Shown: piece by piece, positions 25,628 to 34,064 of the stretch | How positions within the stretch are numbered: position 1 is the first letter of the stretch | Layout: the number at the start of each line of letters is the position of its first letter | Assembly: GCA_035566435.1 (NCBI GenBank) | Contig: DATMRF010000148.1 | Location: 1-48,187 of the forward strand | DNA: 48,187 nucleotides | Direction: 5' to 3' | Source of the DNA: DATMRF01 sp035566435 | Lineage (GTDB): Bacteria; Verrucomicrobiota; Verrucomicrobiia; Limisphaerales; UBA8199 | Translations under genes and position numbers: made by a program | Notes under the pieces: generated by a model | What the model was told of the DNA's origin: nothing | The model's database searches: none | The model's input: the letters and a program-made list of their open reading frames with translations, nothing else

Positions 25628-26506
25628 TCAGCCGAGCGCCATGGCGGCGGTGGAGATTTCCAGCAACTCTTTGGTGATATTATCCTGGCGCAATTTGTTG
25701 TATTCGAGCGTCAGGTCTTTGATGATTTGGGCGGCATTATCGGTTGCGTTCTTCATGGCCACCATGCGGGCGCTATGTTCGCTAGCCTTGGCCTCCAGCA
25801 GGACCTGAAAGATCCGGAAGTTAAGACTGTGGGGCAGCAGGGCGCCGAGCACCTGCTCGACGCCGGGCTCAAAGATGAACTCGGTCGCACCCTGCATGAG
25901 TTTTTCCTCCTCGAGCGGGCGGGGGAGGCCAGCGGAAACCGACTTAATCTCGCCGACGGGCAGGAAGGTTCGGACCTCGGGCTTCTGGGTCAGGGTGGAA
26001 ACGAAGTTGGTGAAGAGGATGTCCACCTGGTCCACCTCGCCTTTGGCGAACATCTCGCGGGCGAAACGCGAGATGGCGCGCGCTTCGCTGAACAGCGGGG
26101 CGTCCTTATAAGTGAACTCGGCGACGAGCTGCCGTTTGGCGCGGGCGACGAATTGCGCCGCCTTGCGCCCGGCGGTGATATAGACAGTGGTGGCCCTGTC
26201 GAATTTGGCCGCTTCGCGCATCAGGTTGCTGTTGAGCCCGCCGCACAGACCCTTGTCGGTGCTGATAATGATGACGCAGCGTTTGTGGACTTCACGTTGC
26301 TCCATCAGGGGATGGGTAAAGTCGCCAGCGTTGAACGCAAGGTTGCCGAGCACTTCATTCATCAGCGTGGCATACGGCCGACCGGCCAGCGCGGATTGTT
26401 GGGCCTTGCGCATTTTCGAGGCGGCGACCATCTGCATGGCCTTAGTGATCTGGGCCGTGTTCTTGACCGACTTAATGCGCCGGCGTATGTCGCGTGTACT
26501 AGGCAC
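25628..26506 (-). CDS. atpG: F1Fo ATP synthase subunit gamma
   Basis: This 292-residue central-stalk subunit has the N-terminal helix DIRRRIKSVKNTAQITKAM, the conserved GLCGGLN phrase, and the C-terminal helix signature ARMVAMKNATDNAAQII with YNKLRQDNITKELLEI. The start is a GTG at 26506, which gives exactly the usual beginning (M-P-S-T-R-D-I). It rotates inside the alpha3beta3 ring. Confidence 0.96.
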   Translation of the reverse strand: MPSTRDIRRRIKSVKNTAQITKAMQMVAASKMRKAQQSALAGRPYATLMNEVLGNLAFNAGDFTHPLMEQREVHKRCVIIISTDKGLCGGLNSNLMREAAKFDRATTVYITAGRKAAQFVARAKRQLVAEFTYKDAPLFSEARAISRFAREMFAKGEVDQVDILFTNFVSTLTQKPEVRTFLPVGEIKSVSAGLPRPLEEEKLMQGATEFIFEPGVEQVLGALLPHSLNFRIFQVLLEAKASEHSARMVAMKNATDNAAQIIKDLTLEYNKLRQDNITKELLEISTAAMALG

Positions 26507-26512
26507 TAGTTA

Positions 26513-26548
26513 AATGCAGAATGCAAAGTGGAGCGTGCAGAGTGACGG
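26513..26548. repeat. GCAGAATGCAAAGTG word array
   Basis: ATGCAGAATGCAAAGTGGAG and CGTGCAGAGTG are variants of one word between atpA and atpG. This is the same kind of degenerate array as in the other atp gaps, but with a different word. Confidence 0.45.
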
Positions 26549-26598
26549 CGCGCTGAGGACAGCGCTCCCTACCTGGCAAAGGTGATCGAAAAAGCGCG

Positions 26599-28131
26599 TC
26601 ATTTGTAGGTTTGCTTGAACTCCGTTACGGCGGCTTTCAGATCGTTGGTCACGACGTCGCTGAGGGCCTTCTCTTTCGCGATGCGCGTCATCAATTCGGT
26701 TTTCCGGCTGGTCAGGTAGTCGGTGAGCTTACCCTGAAAGTCCTTGATGCGGTCCACGGCAATATCATCCATGAACCCGTTTTGCACCGTCCACAAGGAG
26801 GCCACCTGCACCTCGACCGGCATCGGGTTGTACTGGGGCTGTTTGAACACTTCGACGATGCGTTTGCCGCGCTCGATTTGGGCCTGGGTCTTGGCATCGA
26901 GGTCGGAGCCGAACTGGGCGAAGGCGGCCAACTCGCGGAACTGGGCCAAGTCGAGTTTGATACGGCCGGCGACCTGTTTCATTGCTTTGACCTGCGCCGC
27001 CGAACCGACGCGCGAGACAGAAATCCCGACCGAAATCGCGGGCCGGATGCCCTGGTAGAACAAGTCGGTCTCGAGGAAGATCTGCCCGTCGGTTATTGAA
27101 ATGACGTTCGTGGGGATGTAGGCGGAGACGTCGCCCGCCTGGGTTTCGATGATTGGCAGCGCGGTCAGCGACCCGTTGCCGTACTTTTCGCTCACCCGCG
27201 CCGCCCGTTCGAGCAGACGGCTGTGCAGGTAGAACACGTCGCCGGGATAAGCCTCACGGCCGGAAGGCCGCTTGAGCACAAGGGAGACCTGGCGATAGGC
27301 GACGGCGTGCTTGGAGAGATCATCATAGATGATGAGCGCGTCCATGCCGTTGTCCATGAACCATTCACCCATGGCGCAGCCGGCGAACGGAGCCAGGTAT
27401 TGGTTGGTGGCGGAATCCGAGGCCGGCGCGGACACCACGATGGTTTCCGACATGGCGCCGGCTTCCTCGAGAACGGCGATGACGCGGGCTACGTTGGATT
27501 GCTTTTGGCCAACGGCGACATAAATGCAGTAGAGCGGGCGGTAATCTTTGTCGCCGGCCGCGCGGGCCGCCTGGTTGAGCCGCGCCTGGCTAATGATAGT
27601 GTCGATGCCGATGGTGGTCTTGCCGGTCGAGCGGTCGCCGATGAGCAGTTCACGCTGGCCGCGCCCAATGGGGATCATGGCATCGACCGCCATGATGCCG
27701 GTTTGGACCGGCTGGCTAACTGGTTTGCGGCGGATGATGCCGGGCGCGATCTTCTCGACCGGGTAGCTGGTTTCGGAGTGGATGGGGCCCTTGCCGTCGA
27801 GCGGTTGGCCGAGCGTATTGACGACGCGGCCGAGCAGTCCCTTGCCGACGGGCACCTGCAGCAGTTTGCCAGTCGTGCGGACCTCCTGGCCTTCCTTGAT
27901 GCTGGTGTAATCACCCAGTATGATGGCGCCCACTTCGGTTTCCTCGAGGTTCAAGGCCAGGCCAGTGATGCCGTTGCCGAAATCGAGCATCTCGTTGAGC
28001 ATGGCATCGGTCAAACCTTCGATTTTGGCGACACCGTCGCCAATTTCCCGCACGACGCCCACGTTTTGTCTGATGGCGGCGGTTTTGACGCCCGCGATTT
28101 GGGCCTCGATTTCCTGTAATAGATTACTCAT
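26599..28131 (-). CDS. atpA: F1Fo ATP synthase subunit alpha
   Basis: This 510-residue non-catalytic subunit has the P-loop GDRSTGKTTIGIDT (Ser where many species have Gln), the DDLSKHAVAYRQVSLVLKRP region, and the signature PAISVGISVSRVGSAAQ. Length and domain order are normal. About 100 bases separate it from atpH, filled with a GGGTGAAGGAG-like word array at 28139-28172. Confidence 0.98.
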   Translation of the reverse strand: MSNLLQEIEAQIAGVKTAAIRQNVGVVREIGDGVAKIEGLTDAMLNEMLDFGNGITGLALNLEETEVGAIILGDYTSIKEGQEVRTTGKLLQVPVGKGLLGRVVNTLGQPLDGKGPIHSETSYPVEKIAPGIIRRKPVSQPVQTGIMAVDAMIPIGRGQRELLIGDRSTGKTTIGIDTIISQARLNQAARAAGDKDYRPLYCIYVAVGQKQSNVARVIAVLEEAGAMSETIVVSAPASDSATNQYLAPFAGCAMGEWFMDNGMDALIIYDDLSKHAVAYRQVSLVLKRPSGREAYPGDVFYLHSRLLERAARVSEKYGNGSLTALPIIETQAGDVSAYIPTNVISITDGQIFLETDLFYQGIRPAISVGISVSRVGSAAQVKAMKQVAGRIKLDLAQFRELAAFAQFGSDLDAKTQAQIERGKRIVEVFKQPQYNPMPVEVQVASLWTVQNGFMDDIAVDRIKDFQGKLTDYLTSRKTELMTRIAKEKALSDVVTNDLKAAVTEFKQTYK

Positions 28132-28233
28132 GGTCTAGAGGGTGAAAGGGGGTGAAGGAGAAATGGAGTGATGGGGCGATGCTTGGGCTGGCTCCGATGG
28201 GTTCTCATTCGGTTTGTATCCGTTTCAGCAAGG

Positions 28234-28629
28234 CTAATTAAAACTTTCTTCCAACGCCGCCAGGCGGGCCTGGACGCTGCCGTCAAAGACGTCGCAGCCC
28301 ACCTTGATGCGCATGCCGCCGATCAACGCTAGGTTCTGGGTGAAGGAGATATCCAAGCCCCGGCCGTAGATGCCGGCCAACGAGGTCTGGACCTGGGCTT
28401 GCAAATCGGCCGGCAGCGGGACAGCACTCTCGATTCGCGCGGTGCGCCGCTCGACGTCGAGTTTCACCAGGCGAGCGAAATGTGAAAGGATGGCGAGGTA
28501 GCCGCGCGGCTTGCCCTGGAGCACCAACTGCACAGCCTGGCGCACCTTGTTGTCATCCAGCAGACCCTGGGCCAGGCAACTGCGGAACAGTTCCTTCGCA
28601 TCGCGCCGGGCTTGTTTGGATATCTTCAT
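28234..28629 (-). CDS. atpH: F1Fo ATP synthase subunit delta, short form
   Basis: At 131 residues this is about 45-50 shorter than the usual delta/OSCP. The C-terminal part is canonical (NLALIGGMRIKVGCDVFDGS then VQARLAALEESF). The N-terminal helical domain, which binds the top of the alpha subunits, is reduced to the first 70-80 residues. Its start is 22 bases after the atpF stop, so no longer reading is available. It is either a lineage-specific compact delta or a truncated one; an intact operon favours the former. Confidence 0.88.
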   Translation of the reverse strand: MKISKQARRDAKELFRSCLAQGLLDDNKVRQAVQLVLQGKPRGYLAILSHFARLVKLDVERRTARIESAVPLPADLQAQVQTSLAGIYGRGLDISFTQNLALIGGMRIKVGCDVFDGSVQARLAALEESFN

Positions 28630-28651
28630 CCGCGGTTTAGCCTTATTTGGA

Positions 28652-29197
28652 TTAGGTCGAGATTTGTTTGGCGGTTTCTTCGGCGAGACGACGCTGATCC
28701 TCCGCGGTGAGGAGCTTGCCGGTGACCGTGGCGGTAGTCTGCACGACCAGGCGGCCGACTTCGCGCTTCAACTCCGTGAGCATGCGGGCGTGGTCGGCGG
28801 CGGCGGCTTCACGCGCCTTGGCAATGATCTGCTCGGCAGCGGCGACGGCTTTCTGGGTTTCCTGCTCCTGCACGCGAGCGGCGGCGGCGCGAGCTTCCTC
28901 GATCAATTTAGTGGCCTGGGTGTTGGCCTGGGAGAGTACTTCGAGCCGCTGAGCTTCGGTGCGAGCTAACTCAGCTTTGATCTTCTCGGAATTGGCCAGG
29001 CCTTCGGCGATGCGTTGGCGGCGCTCATCCAGCATTGCCAGCACGCGTTTGTAGGCGAAGAAATACAACAGGACACAAACGATCGTGAAGCTGATGATCT
29101 GGGAGATGAGGTGCCCTTTATCGACACCGAACGTGCGGGCGATTTGCTCGATCTGGCCGCCGCCATCGGTTTGCGCCAGGAAAAGGAACTGATTCAT
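28652..29197 (-). CDS. atpF: F1Fo ATP synthase subunit b
   Basis: This 181-residue peripheral-stalk subunit has one membrane helix (about residues 30-50, ISQIISFTIVCVLLYFFAYK) followed by a long charged coiled coil from LDERRQRIAEGLANSEKI to the C-terminus. The ATG at 29197 is chosen; the reading from 29242 adds 15 residues without character. It joins Fo to delta. It has the usual length and its place in the operon is standard. Confidence 0.94.
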   Translation of the reverse strand: MNQFLFLAQTDGGGQIEQIARTFGVDKGHLISQIISFTIVCVLLYFFAYKRVLAMLDERRQRIAEGLANSEKIKAELARTEAQRLEVLSQANTQATKLIEEARAAAARVQEQETQKAVAAAEQIIAKAREAAAADHARMLTELKREVGRLVVQTTATVTGKLLTAEDQRRLAEETAKQIST

Positions 29198-29263
29198 ATT
29201 CGAATACGAAAGTGCTACCGGGTGCGCGACCCTACTGGCCACGCACCCGGCGATTGAAAGCCG

Positions 29264-29488
29264 TTACGGGGTGCTTTTCACCAGGAACAGCGCGTAGAAC
29301 ACGATGGCTTCAGCGAAGGCGATGGCCAGGATGGACTGGACCAGGATCTTCGTCGCCGCGCCGGGGTTACGTCCGACCGCTTCCGAGGCTTTCATGCCGA
29401 TGAAACCCACGCCAAGCGCCGCGCCGAGCGCGGCCAGGCCGACGTGGAGGTTTCCATTCAGCTCCGCCAATACAGGCATTAACGACAT
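29264..29488 (-). CDS. atpE: F1Fo ATP synthase subunit c
   Basis: This 74-residue hairpin proteolipid has the glycine-rich first helix GLAALGAALGVGFIGM, the polar loop GRNPGA, and the ion-binding glutamate E60 in AIAFAEAIVFY. The residues after E60 (Ala) and in helix 1 lack the Gln/Ser/Thr ligand set of sodium-binding rings, so proton coupling is likely. The Shine-Dalgarno-like AAAGG sits nine bases ahead of the ATG. A 219-base gap with inverted word arrays separates it from atpB. Confidence 0.96.
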   Translation of the reverse strand: MSLMPVLAELNGNLHVGLAALGAALGVGFIGMKASEAVGRNPGAATKILVQSILAIAFAEAIVFYALFLVKSTP

Positions 29489-29562
29489 ATATGGTACCTT
29501 TCTTTGCTTTCCCAGCGACTCCCGCGATTGAACACGGTCAAGCCGCCGAAATCTTCCGGAAT

Positions 29563-29590
29563 GGATTGGTGGATTATTGGATTCATGGAT
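29563..29590. repeat. GGATTGGT word array, left arm
   Basis: GGATTGGTGGATTATTGGAT and its continuation is a 9-base-word array. Its imperfect reverse complement lies at 29672-29699 (about 23 of 28 positions), both inside the atpB-atpE gap. Confidence 0.6.
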
Positions 29591-29671
29591 TTATGGCAGT
29601 TCCAGCGGGTTCAGGCAGCGCCGGACTGTCGCACCTGCATTCCAATTCTCGATTCTCGCGTGTTCCATTTA

Positions 29672-29699
29672 TCCACTTATCCAACAATCCACTAATCCC
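29672..29699. repeat. GGATTGGT word array, right arm (inverted)
   Basis: TCCACTTATCCAACAATCCA and its continuation is the inverted counterpart of 29563-29590, about 80 bases away. Together they could form a long stem in the atp message. Confidence 0.6.
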
Positions 29700-29707
29700 T
29701 CTGCGTG

Positions 29708-30655
29708 TCAGTGGTGCGCGTTGCCGGGTTCTTCGTCGTGCTGGCAAATCAGCATGGTGAACACCGCGGTCAACAGCATAAAGACGAGGGCTTGGACAAA
29801 CCCGACGAGCAGTTCCATGAAATAAAAGGGAATGGGGAGCAGCCAGCCGAAACCGGGGATGAGTTTGGACATGGCTTCAAGCATGTTTTCGCCGGCGAAA
29901 ATATTGCCGTAGAGACGGAAGCTCAACGAGACGGGCCGGAAGAGGATGGAGAAAACCTCCAGGCAGCCTACCGCAAAGAAAACGATGATCATCAAAAGCT
30001 TGAGCATGCCCGTGGTTTCGCCCTTGGGGGCGAAGAGGTGAAGCAGAAACCCGAGCGGGCCGACTTCGCGCAGCGCCCAGTAAATCCAGCACGCGAAGAA
30101 GACAAGGGCCATGGCCAGGGTCATGTTGAGGTCAGCATTGGCGCCGCGGAAGAAGGGGCGATCCACAACAAAACCGTTCGGTGTTTGATGTCCCCAGCCG
30201 AAAGTTCCGAGCCCCGGGACCAGCCCGAGCCAGTTTGCGAACAAAATGAAGATAAAGACGGTGGCAAAAAACCAAAAGGTGCGCTGAACCAGGTGATGAC
30301 CGATGATGCCCTCGAGGAAATTGTGCAGGCTTTCCACCATCCATTCCCAAAAGTTTTGCGCACCATCGGGAATTTCCTTCATCCGGCGCGTTGCTACCTG
30401 GGCGAAGACGATGAGGCCGGCGGCGACGATCCAGGTGACCACCATGGAGTTAGTGATGGTAAAGGGGCCGAAGGGTGTGTTGAGCCGAGCAATTTCAACG
30501 GCAGGCTGCGGCAAGCCGTGTTCCTCAGCCGGTGCAACTGAGCCAGCAGTGGTGGCTTCTGCAGCCGCGGGTGTTTCCGCCGCAACAGCAGCCCAACCAA
30601 GCACCGGCGCGCCCGCCAAAAGGAGTGCGACCCAAATTAAGCTTAATAACCGCAT
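29708..30655 (-). CDS. atpB: F1Fo ATP synthase subunit a
   Basis: This 315-residue subunit has a cleavable-looking N-terminal signal segment (MRLLSLIWVALLLAGAPVLG) and an Ala/Glu-rich linker, then the canonical helices. The essential arginine lies in SFRLYGNIFAGENM. NWLGLVPGLGTFGW and the C-terminal FMELLVGFVQALVFMLL are typical. The ATG at 30655 is preferred over the reading from 30703 because it starts the signal segment. It forms the proton half-channels against the c-ring. It is the first gene of the operon; no atpI is seen upstream. A His-rich end (DEEPGNAHH) is noted. Confidence 0.95.
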   Translation of the reverse strand: MRLLSLIWVALLLAGAPVLGWAAVAAETPAAAEATTAGSVAPAEEHGLPQPAVEIARLNTPFGPFTITNSMVVTWIVAAGLIVFAQVATRRMKEIPDGAQNFWEWMVESLHNFLEGIIGHHLVQRTFWFFATVFIFILFANWLGLVPGLGTFGWGHQTPNGFVVDRPFFRGANADLNMTLAMALVFFACWIYWALREVGPLGFLLHLFAPKGETTGMLKLLMIIVFFAVGCLEVFSILFRPVSLSFRLYGNIFAGENMLEAMSKLIPGFGWLLPIPFYFMELLVGFVQALVFMLLTAVFTMLICQHDEEPGNAHH

Positions 30656-30849
30656 GTTCGCTAGAGAGCCCTTCCGAGAGACACGCTGTGCCCTCGGTGT
30701 CAAACCGATTTTCTTAAGTTTGAAGCCCGCAAACAGTGCCTGATGAGCCTGGGTTTCACAAGGTTTTTCTGAATAAATTTGGGACAGAAAGATGGCTCAC
30801 AGGGTGATGCGGCGGTGGAGTAAGGCGGACGGATTAGTGGATTGGTGGA
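30656..30849. other. Leader region of the atp operon with a word array
   Basis: On the minus strand this stretch should contain the atp promoter. TTGACA occurs on the minus strand at about 30700, but the spacing to a good -10 box is not convincing. Its right end (30831-30849) begins a GGATTAGTGGATTGGTGG array that continues into the 3' end of the next gene. Confidence 0.4.
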
Positions 30850-30878
30850 TTAATGGATGAATGGATTGCTGGATTGCA
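30831..30878. repeat. GGATTAGTGGATTGG word array at a gene end
   Basis: Six variants of GGATTNNTG run through the stop codon of the 30850 gene. A second block at about 30989-31022 lies inside the gene. Confidence 0.65.
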
Positions 30879-31728
30879 GCGGGGTGATGGAGTGATGCAC
30901 TGGAGGGGTACTGGGGCCGGATTGCGTTTCGGTCGAGGTTTCCGTTGGAGCTTGATTCACCTTGATTTGGCTTGATGGGAGGGCGGACGGATTAGTGGAT
31001 TGGTGGATTGTTGGATTAGTGGTGGGTTGCAGTTCGCTGGAAATTTCTCCTGGGGCTTGATTCACCTTGATTTGGCTTGATGAGCCAGGGAGAGGCGGCA
31101 CGCCGGGAGTTGAAGATTGTTGCACTTGAGCAGGAACTTCCGCTGCGGCTTGATTCACCTTGATTTGGCTTGATGGGGGAGCGGGCGGGGTGGTGCGCGC
31201 GGCCAGGAGTTCCTGGGTCAGGCGATGTTTTTCCACTTTGAGGGAGGCGTTGGACTGGTGACAGAGGGTGTGGATGACGTTGAGGTACTTCCCAGGGTTG
31301 GCCTGGAGCATGTTCTTGAGGGTTTCATCCCCGTGTTCGCGTATGGTTTGGAAGAGCTGGAGGGCGGCGACGTAGTTGCAGGCGCGGCGGACCTGGGCGA
31401 TATCGGCGTCGCCGATTTCGCGGAGGAGGTCGATGGCCAGTTCGACCTGGACTTTGGCGCGGTCAATGGCGTCCTGGTGTTTGAGGTAGTCCTGGTAGCC
31501 GCCCTGGACCCAGTTGGTGATATTCTGGGTGTTGAGGCCCCGGCCGGGTTCGCCGAGTTCGTCGATGATGATGTGATAGGGCAGGCCATCGTCGAGCATG
31601 TGGTTGAGCATATCGCGGGTCTCTTTGGGGAGCCGTGCGATTTTGCCGTTACGGCGGAGGTTAGCGGGCGGTGAGGCGGCGTCAGCGAGTTCGCTCGCGA
31701 GGAGTTCGGTTTCGGGAGTGGTGGTCAT
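30850..31728 (-). CDS. Helix-turn-helix-like protein of an expanded verrucomicrobial family, with a repeat-derived tail
   Basis: This is a 292-residue protein. Residues about 23-170 are the conserved core: RRNGKIARLPKETRDMLNHM, IIDELGEPGRGLNTQNITNW and a YQDYLKHQ phrase. This layout recalls phage-type small-terminase or Mu gp27-like DNA-binding proteins and is common in verrucomicrobial genomes. The last 110 residues are low in complexity and hold three copies of SSQIKVNQA separated by Pro/Thr/Ser/Gln stretches. One of these (TNPTIHQSTNPS) is the translation of the intergenic GGATTGGT words. The core probably binds DNA; the tail looks acquired from repeats. Function unknown. Confidence 0.7.
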   Translation of the reverse strand: MTTTPETELLASELADAASPPANLRRNGKIARLPKETRDMLNHMLDDGLPYHIIIDELGEPGRGLNTQNITNWVQGGYQDYLKHQDAIDRAKVQVELAIDLLREIGDADIAQVRRACNYVAALQLFQTIREHGDETLKNMLQANPGKYLNVIHTLCHQSNASLKVEKHRLTQELLAARTTPPAPPSSQIKVNQAAAEVPAQVQQSSTPGVPPLPGSSSQIKVNQAPGEISSELQPTTNPTIHQSTNPSALPSSQIKVNQAPTETSTETQSGPSTPPVHHSITPLQSSNPFIH

Positions 31729-31734
31729 GGGGGT

Positions 31735-31764
31735 GGTTGATGGTTGAATGTTGATAGTTGATAG
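31735..31764. repeat. TTGATAG word array
   Basis: GGTTGATGGTTGAATGTTGA continues into TAGTTGATAG, giving four variants of the word also found at 2827 and 15326. Confidence 0.65.
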
Positions 31765-32045
31765 TTCTCGGAATGCGGAGAGACGGCGGTTGATGGCGTT
31801 TTGTTTGTATTCTCAATTTTGCGGACCGGGTCCGCGGGGCTCTTATCCACGAGCCTCTATTAATATAAGGACGGTCAGAAACGCGATTTTCCCGCCGGGC
31901 GGTGATTTTGTTTAAACTTTTTTTGTAATCACCGGGCGTGCGGAGTGCGGAATTAACGCAAAGGCGCCATGGGGCAAAGACGCCAAAAGGCGATTGAAAC
32001 CGCGAAAAACCCGGATAGGGGGCTTGTGGTCCACAGTCCAGGGTT

Positions 32046-32070
32046 TCAAGTCTCAAGTCTCAAGTCTCAG
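32046..32070. repeat. CAAGTCT tandem array
   Basis: CAAGTCT repeats three times exactly, then continues as CAG-ATCCCAAG. Confidence 0.75.
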
Positions 32071-32179
32071 ATCCCAAGTTCGTATGGTTTGAAAGACAAT
32101 GAAATCCTTTGAAAGTTGCGTGGTTTAGTCAGGTTTGGTGGATCAGGCTCGCAAGGCCCGGAGCATGAACGTTTTTTCG

Positions 32180-32220
32180 GCGTAACAAGGTGTAAAAAGG
32201 CGTAACAAGGTGTAACAAAG
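32180..32220. repeat. GCGTAACAAGGTGTAA tandem array
   Basis: Four 10-base units (CGTAACAAGG, TGTAAAAAGG, CGTAACAAGG, TGTAACAAAG) stand in perfect register. Confidence 0.8.
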
Positions 32221-32829
32221 GCTTGAAGTCCACAGGCGCAACCTCGGGATCGGGGTCCCCCCCGAGGGCAGAACCGAGCACCGAGAGCCGATAGCCAGAG
32301 GGGCCGAGAACTGCGGCGGACCTTCGTTAAGCTGGTGTCGAGCATTAAGTTCATTTCTTAGGAGGCGCAGTGGGCGCATCCGACTCGCCCGAATGTGTTT
32401 TTATTGCGGAAAGGCGCCGTTCGGGTATTGGCGCCAGGCCGGAGAGACATTCGTCCCTCTATATCTAAACCCCGGTCGAGAATGATTTTGGCTCACGGAA
32501 AAATTGGGTGCCGACTCAAGTGGTTGATGGTAAATAGACTATATGTCAAACTATCTTCATGCGAAGTCGCCTGGTGCGGAGGTTTTGGGGCAAAGGAAAA
32601 GGGATAGAGGGCAGAGTTGGACCGTTTCTATGCCGGTTTGATCGCCTGACAGGGTGGATCAACAAAGATACTCGGATCGCCCCCTCCAAGGAGGAAAGCC
32701 AAGCGAGGGCCGATGGCCAAAGGGGGGGAAACCCCGTTATGAAGGATTGCAGATGGTCACGTGGATCTGCGACGTTAGACACCTTGAAGGTTCAGTATGC
32801 GAAACGATACTCTTGTAATTGCGAAGAGC

Positions 32830-32912
32830 CGGGTGCTGCTGGCGCCAGGTCAGTGAGCTGAAGGGTCGGAGCGGAGCGGTCGAGGCGAGCGAGGGACGAG
32901 CGAAGCCTGACT
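32830..32912 (+). pseudogene. 3' end remnant of a paralogue of the following gene
   Basis: The codons at 32830-32856 read R-V-L-L-A-P-G-Q-stop, matching the R-V-V-L-A-P-G-Q-stop that ends the gene at 34064. The following bases match those after that stop, including GCGAGCGAGGGACGAGCGA and GCCTGACT. Only the last nine codons and the trailer of the former gene remain. This shows that two paralogues once stood in tandem, or that the gene was inserted by recombination between such ends. Confidence 0.65.
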
Positions 32913-32960
32913 GCGGAGCGGATGTGAGAAACTGAAAGAAAATCGTAAAGCCTTGAAATT

Positions 32961-34064
32961 ATGAAGACGCGCTGCTCGAAGCTCGTTCCATTTCACTCCG
33001 TCCTATTCCTCGCCCTGTGGGCAGTAGCGCCACTGGCCTCTGCTCAAGTCCGCTCCACTCTTGGGCTGGGATTTTCCGCGGGCCAGCCGACGCTGAGCCT
33101 GACCGGAGAGGTGGGGACCGTTTATTCGATCCAATATGCGACGGGCCTTTCCCCCACGAATTTTTGGGAGGACCGGACGCTGCTGCAAGCACAGGCTGCC
33201 AGCACAGTTTGGTCTGATCCGTCGGCCCCCACGCCGGGTCAGCGGTTTTATCGTGCCGTATCCGTTGCTGCACCGGCGGACACCAACCTGGTGTTCATCC
33301 AGCCGGGTACGTTCGCGATGGGCTGCCCGACGAACGAGGCTGAGCGGATTTCGGATGAGACGCAGCATACGGTGACCATCAGCCGGGGGTTTTGGATGGA
33401 GAGGTTTTTGGTGACCCAAGGGGATTACCTGGCTGTGGTGGGGAGCAATCCGAGTCATTTCCGTAACGGCACAAACGCGGCTTTCGGCGGAACTGGGAGC
33501 ACGATTACCAACGAACTGCGTCATCCAGTGGAGGAGGTGAGTTGGAATGATGCGACGAATTATTGCGCGTTGCGCACGCAGCAGGAGCGGGCGGGGGGGC
33601 TGATTCCGACGAACTATGTGTATCGGTTGCCGACAGAATCGGAGTGGGAGTATGCGTGTCGAGCGGGGACGACAGCGGCGTTTTATTTGGGGAGCAGTCT
33701 GCACTCGGGACAGGCGAACTTCGATGGCCTATACGAATATGATTCGTCTGTGGGCACGATCAATAATCCGAGCGGGATCTTCCTTGGGATGACCACCCCG
33801 GTCGGGAACTATGCCGCGAACCCGTGGGGATTGTATGACATGATCGGGAACGTTTGGGAGTGGTGTCAGGACTGGTGGGGCGTTTATCCTGGCGGGATTG
33901 TCATCGACCCGCAGGGGCCTGCTACGGGCTCGGACCGCATCATTCGCGGCGGCCACTGGGGCGACTTCGCCAATTACTGCCGGTCGGCGTGGCGCGTCGT
34001 CGACTCCCCGGACTACCGGGCCTACGGCATCGGTTTCCGGGTTGTGCTGGCCCCAGGTCAGTGA
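32961..34064 (+). CDS. Secreted formylglycine-generating-enzyme (SUMF1)-like protein
   Basis: This 367-residue protein has a signal peptide (about 1-28, ending PLASAQV) and a short beta-rich region. An FGE-sulfatase domain runs from about residue 108 (LVFIQPGTFAMGCP) to the end. Diagnostic phrases are HPVEEVSWNDATNYCA, YRLPTESEWEYACRAGTTAA, GLYDMIGNVWEWCQDWW and IIRGGHWGDFANYCRSAWR. Only one of the two cysteines used by true aerobic FGE is evident near NYCRSAWR, so sulfatase activation is doubtful. Many such domains serve as ligand-binding or C-type-lectin-like folds. The Thr/Asn-rich linkers are typical of secreted verrucomicrobial proteins. Confidence 0.85.
   Translation: MKTRCSKLVPFHSVLFLALWAVAPLASAQVRSTLGLGFSAGQPTLSLTGEVGTVYSIQYATGLSPTNFWEDRTLLQAQAASTVWSDPSAPTPGQRFYRAVSVAAPADTNLVFIQPGTFAMGCPTNEAERISDETQHTVTISRGFWMERFLVTQGDYLAVVGSNPSHFRNGTNAAFGGTGSTITNELRHPVEEVSWNDATNYCALRTQQERAGGLIPTNYVYRLPTESEWEYACRAGTTAAFYLGSSLHSGQANFDGLYEYDSSVGTINNPSGIFLGMTTPVGNYAANPWGLYDMIGNVWEWCQDWWGVYPGGIVIDPQGPATGSDRIIRGGHWGDFANYCRSAWRVVDSPDYRAYGIGFRVVLAPGQ

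Larger units (their letters stand above)
31729..32829. other. Gene-free, repeat-rich spacer
   Basis: About 1.1 kb without a convincing gene. It contains three word arrays (TTGATAG at 31735, CAAGTCT at 32046, GTAACAAGG at 32180) and otherwise unremarkable sequence. Open frames on both strands (for example 32067-32354) lack protein-like composition. Confidence 0.55.

Noticed and set aside
29264..29488. A sodium-dependent c-ring
   Set aside because: Residues around E60 lack the Gln/Ser/Thr ligand set needed for sodium binding.
32067..32354. A 95-codon minus-strand frame
   Set aside because: It is partly made of the GTAACAAGG array and is Cys/Pro/Arg-rich without known motifs.
32961..34064. Calling the SUMF1-domain gene a true formylglycine-generating enzyme
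   Set aside because: Only one of the catalytic cysteine pair is apparent and no sulfatase gene is nearby.
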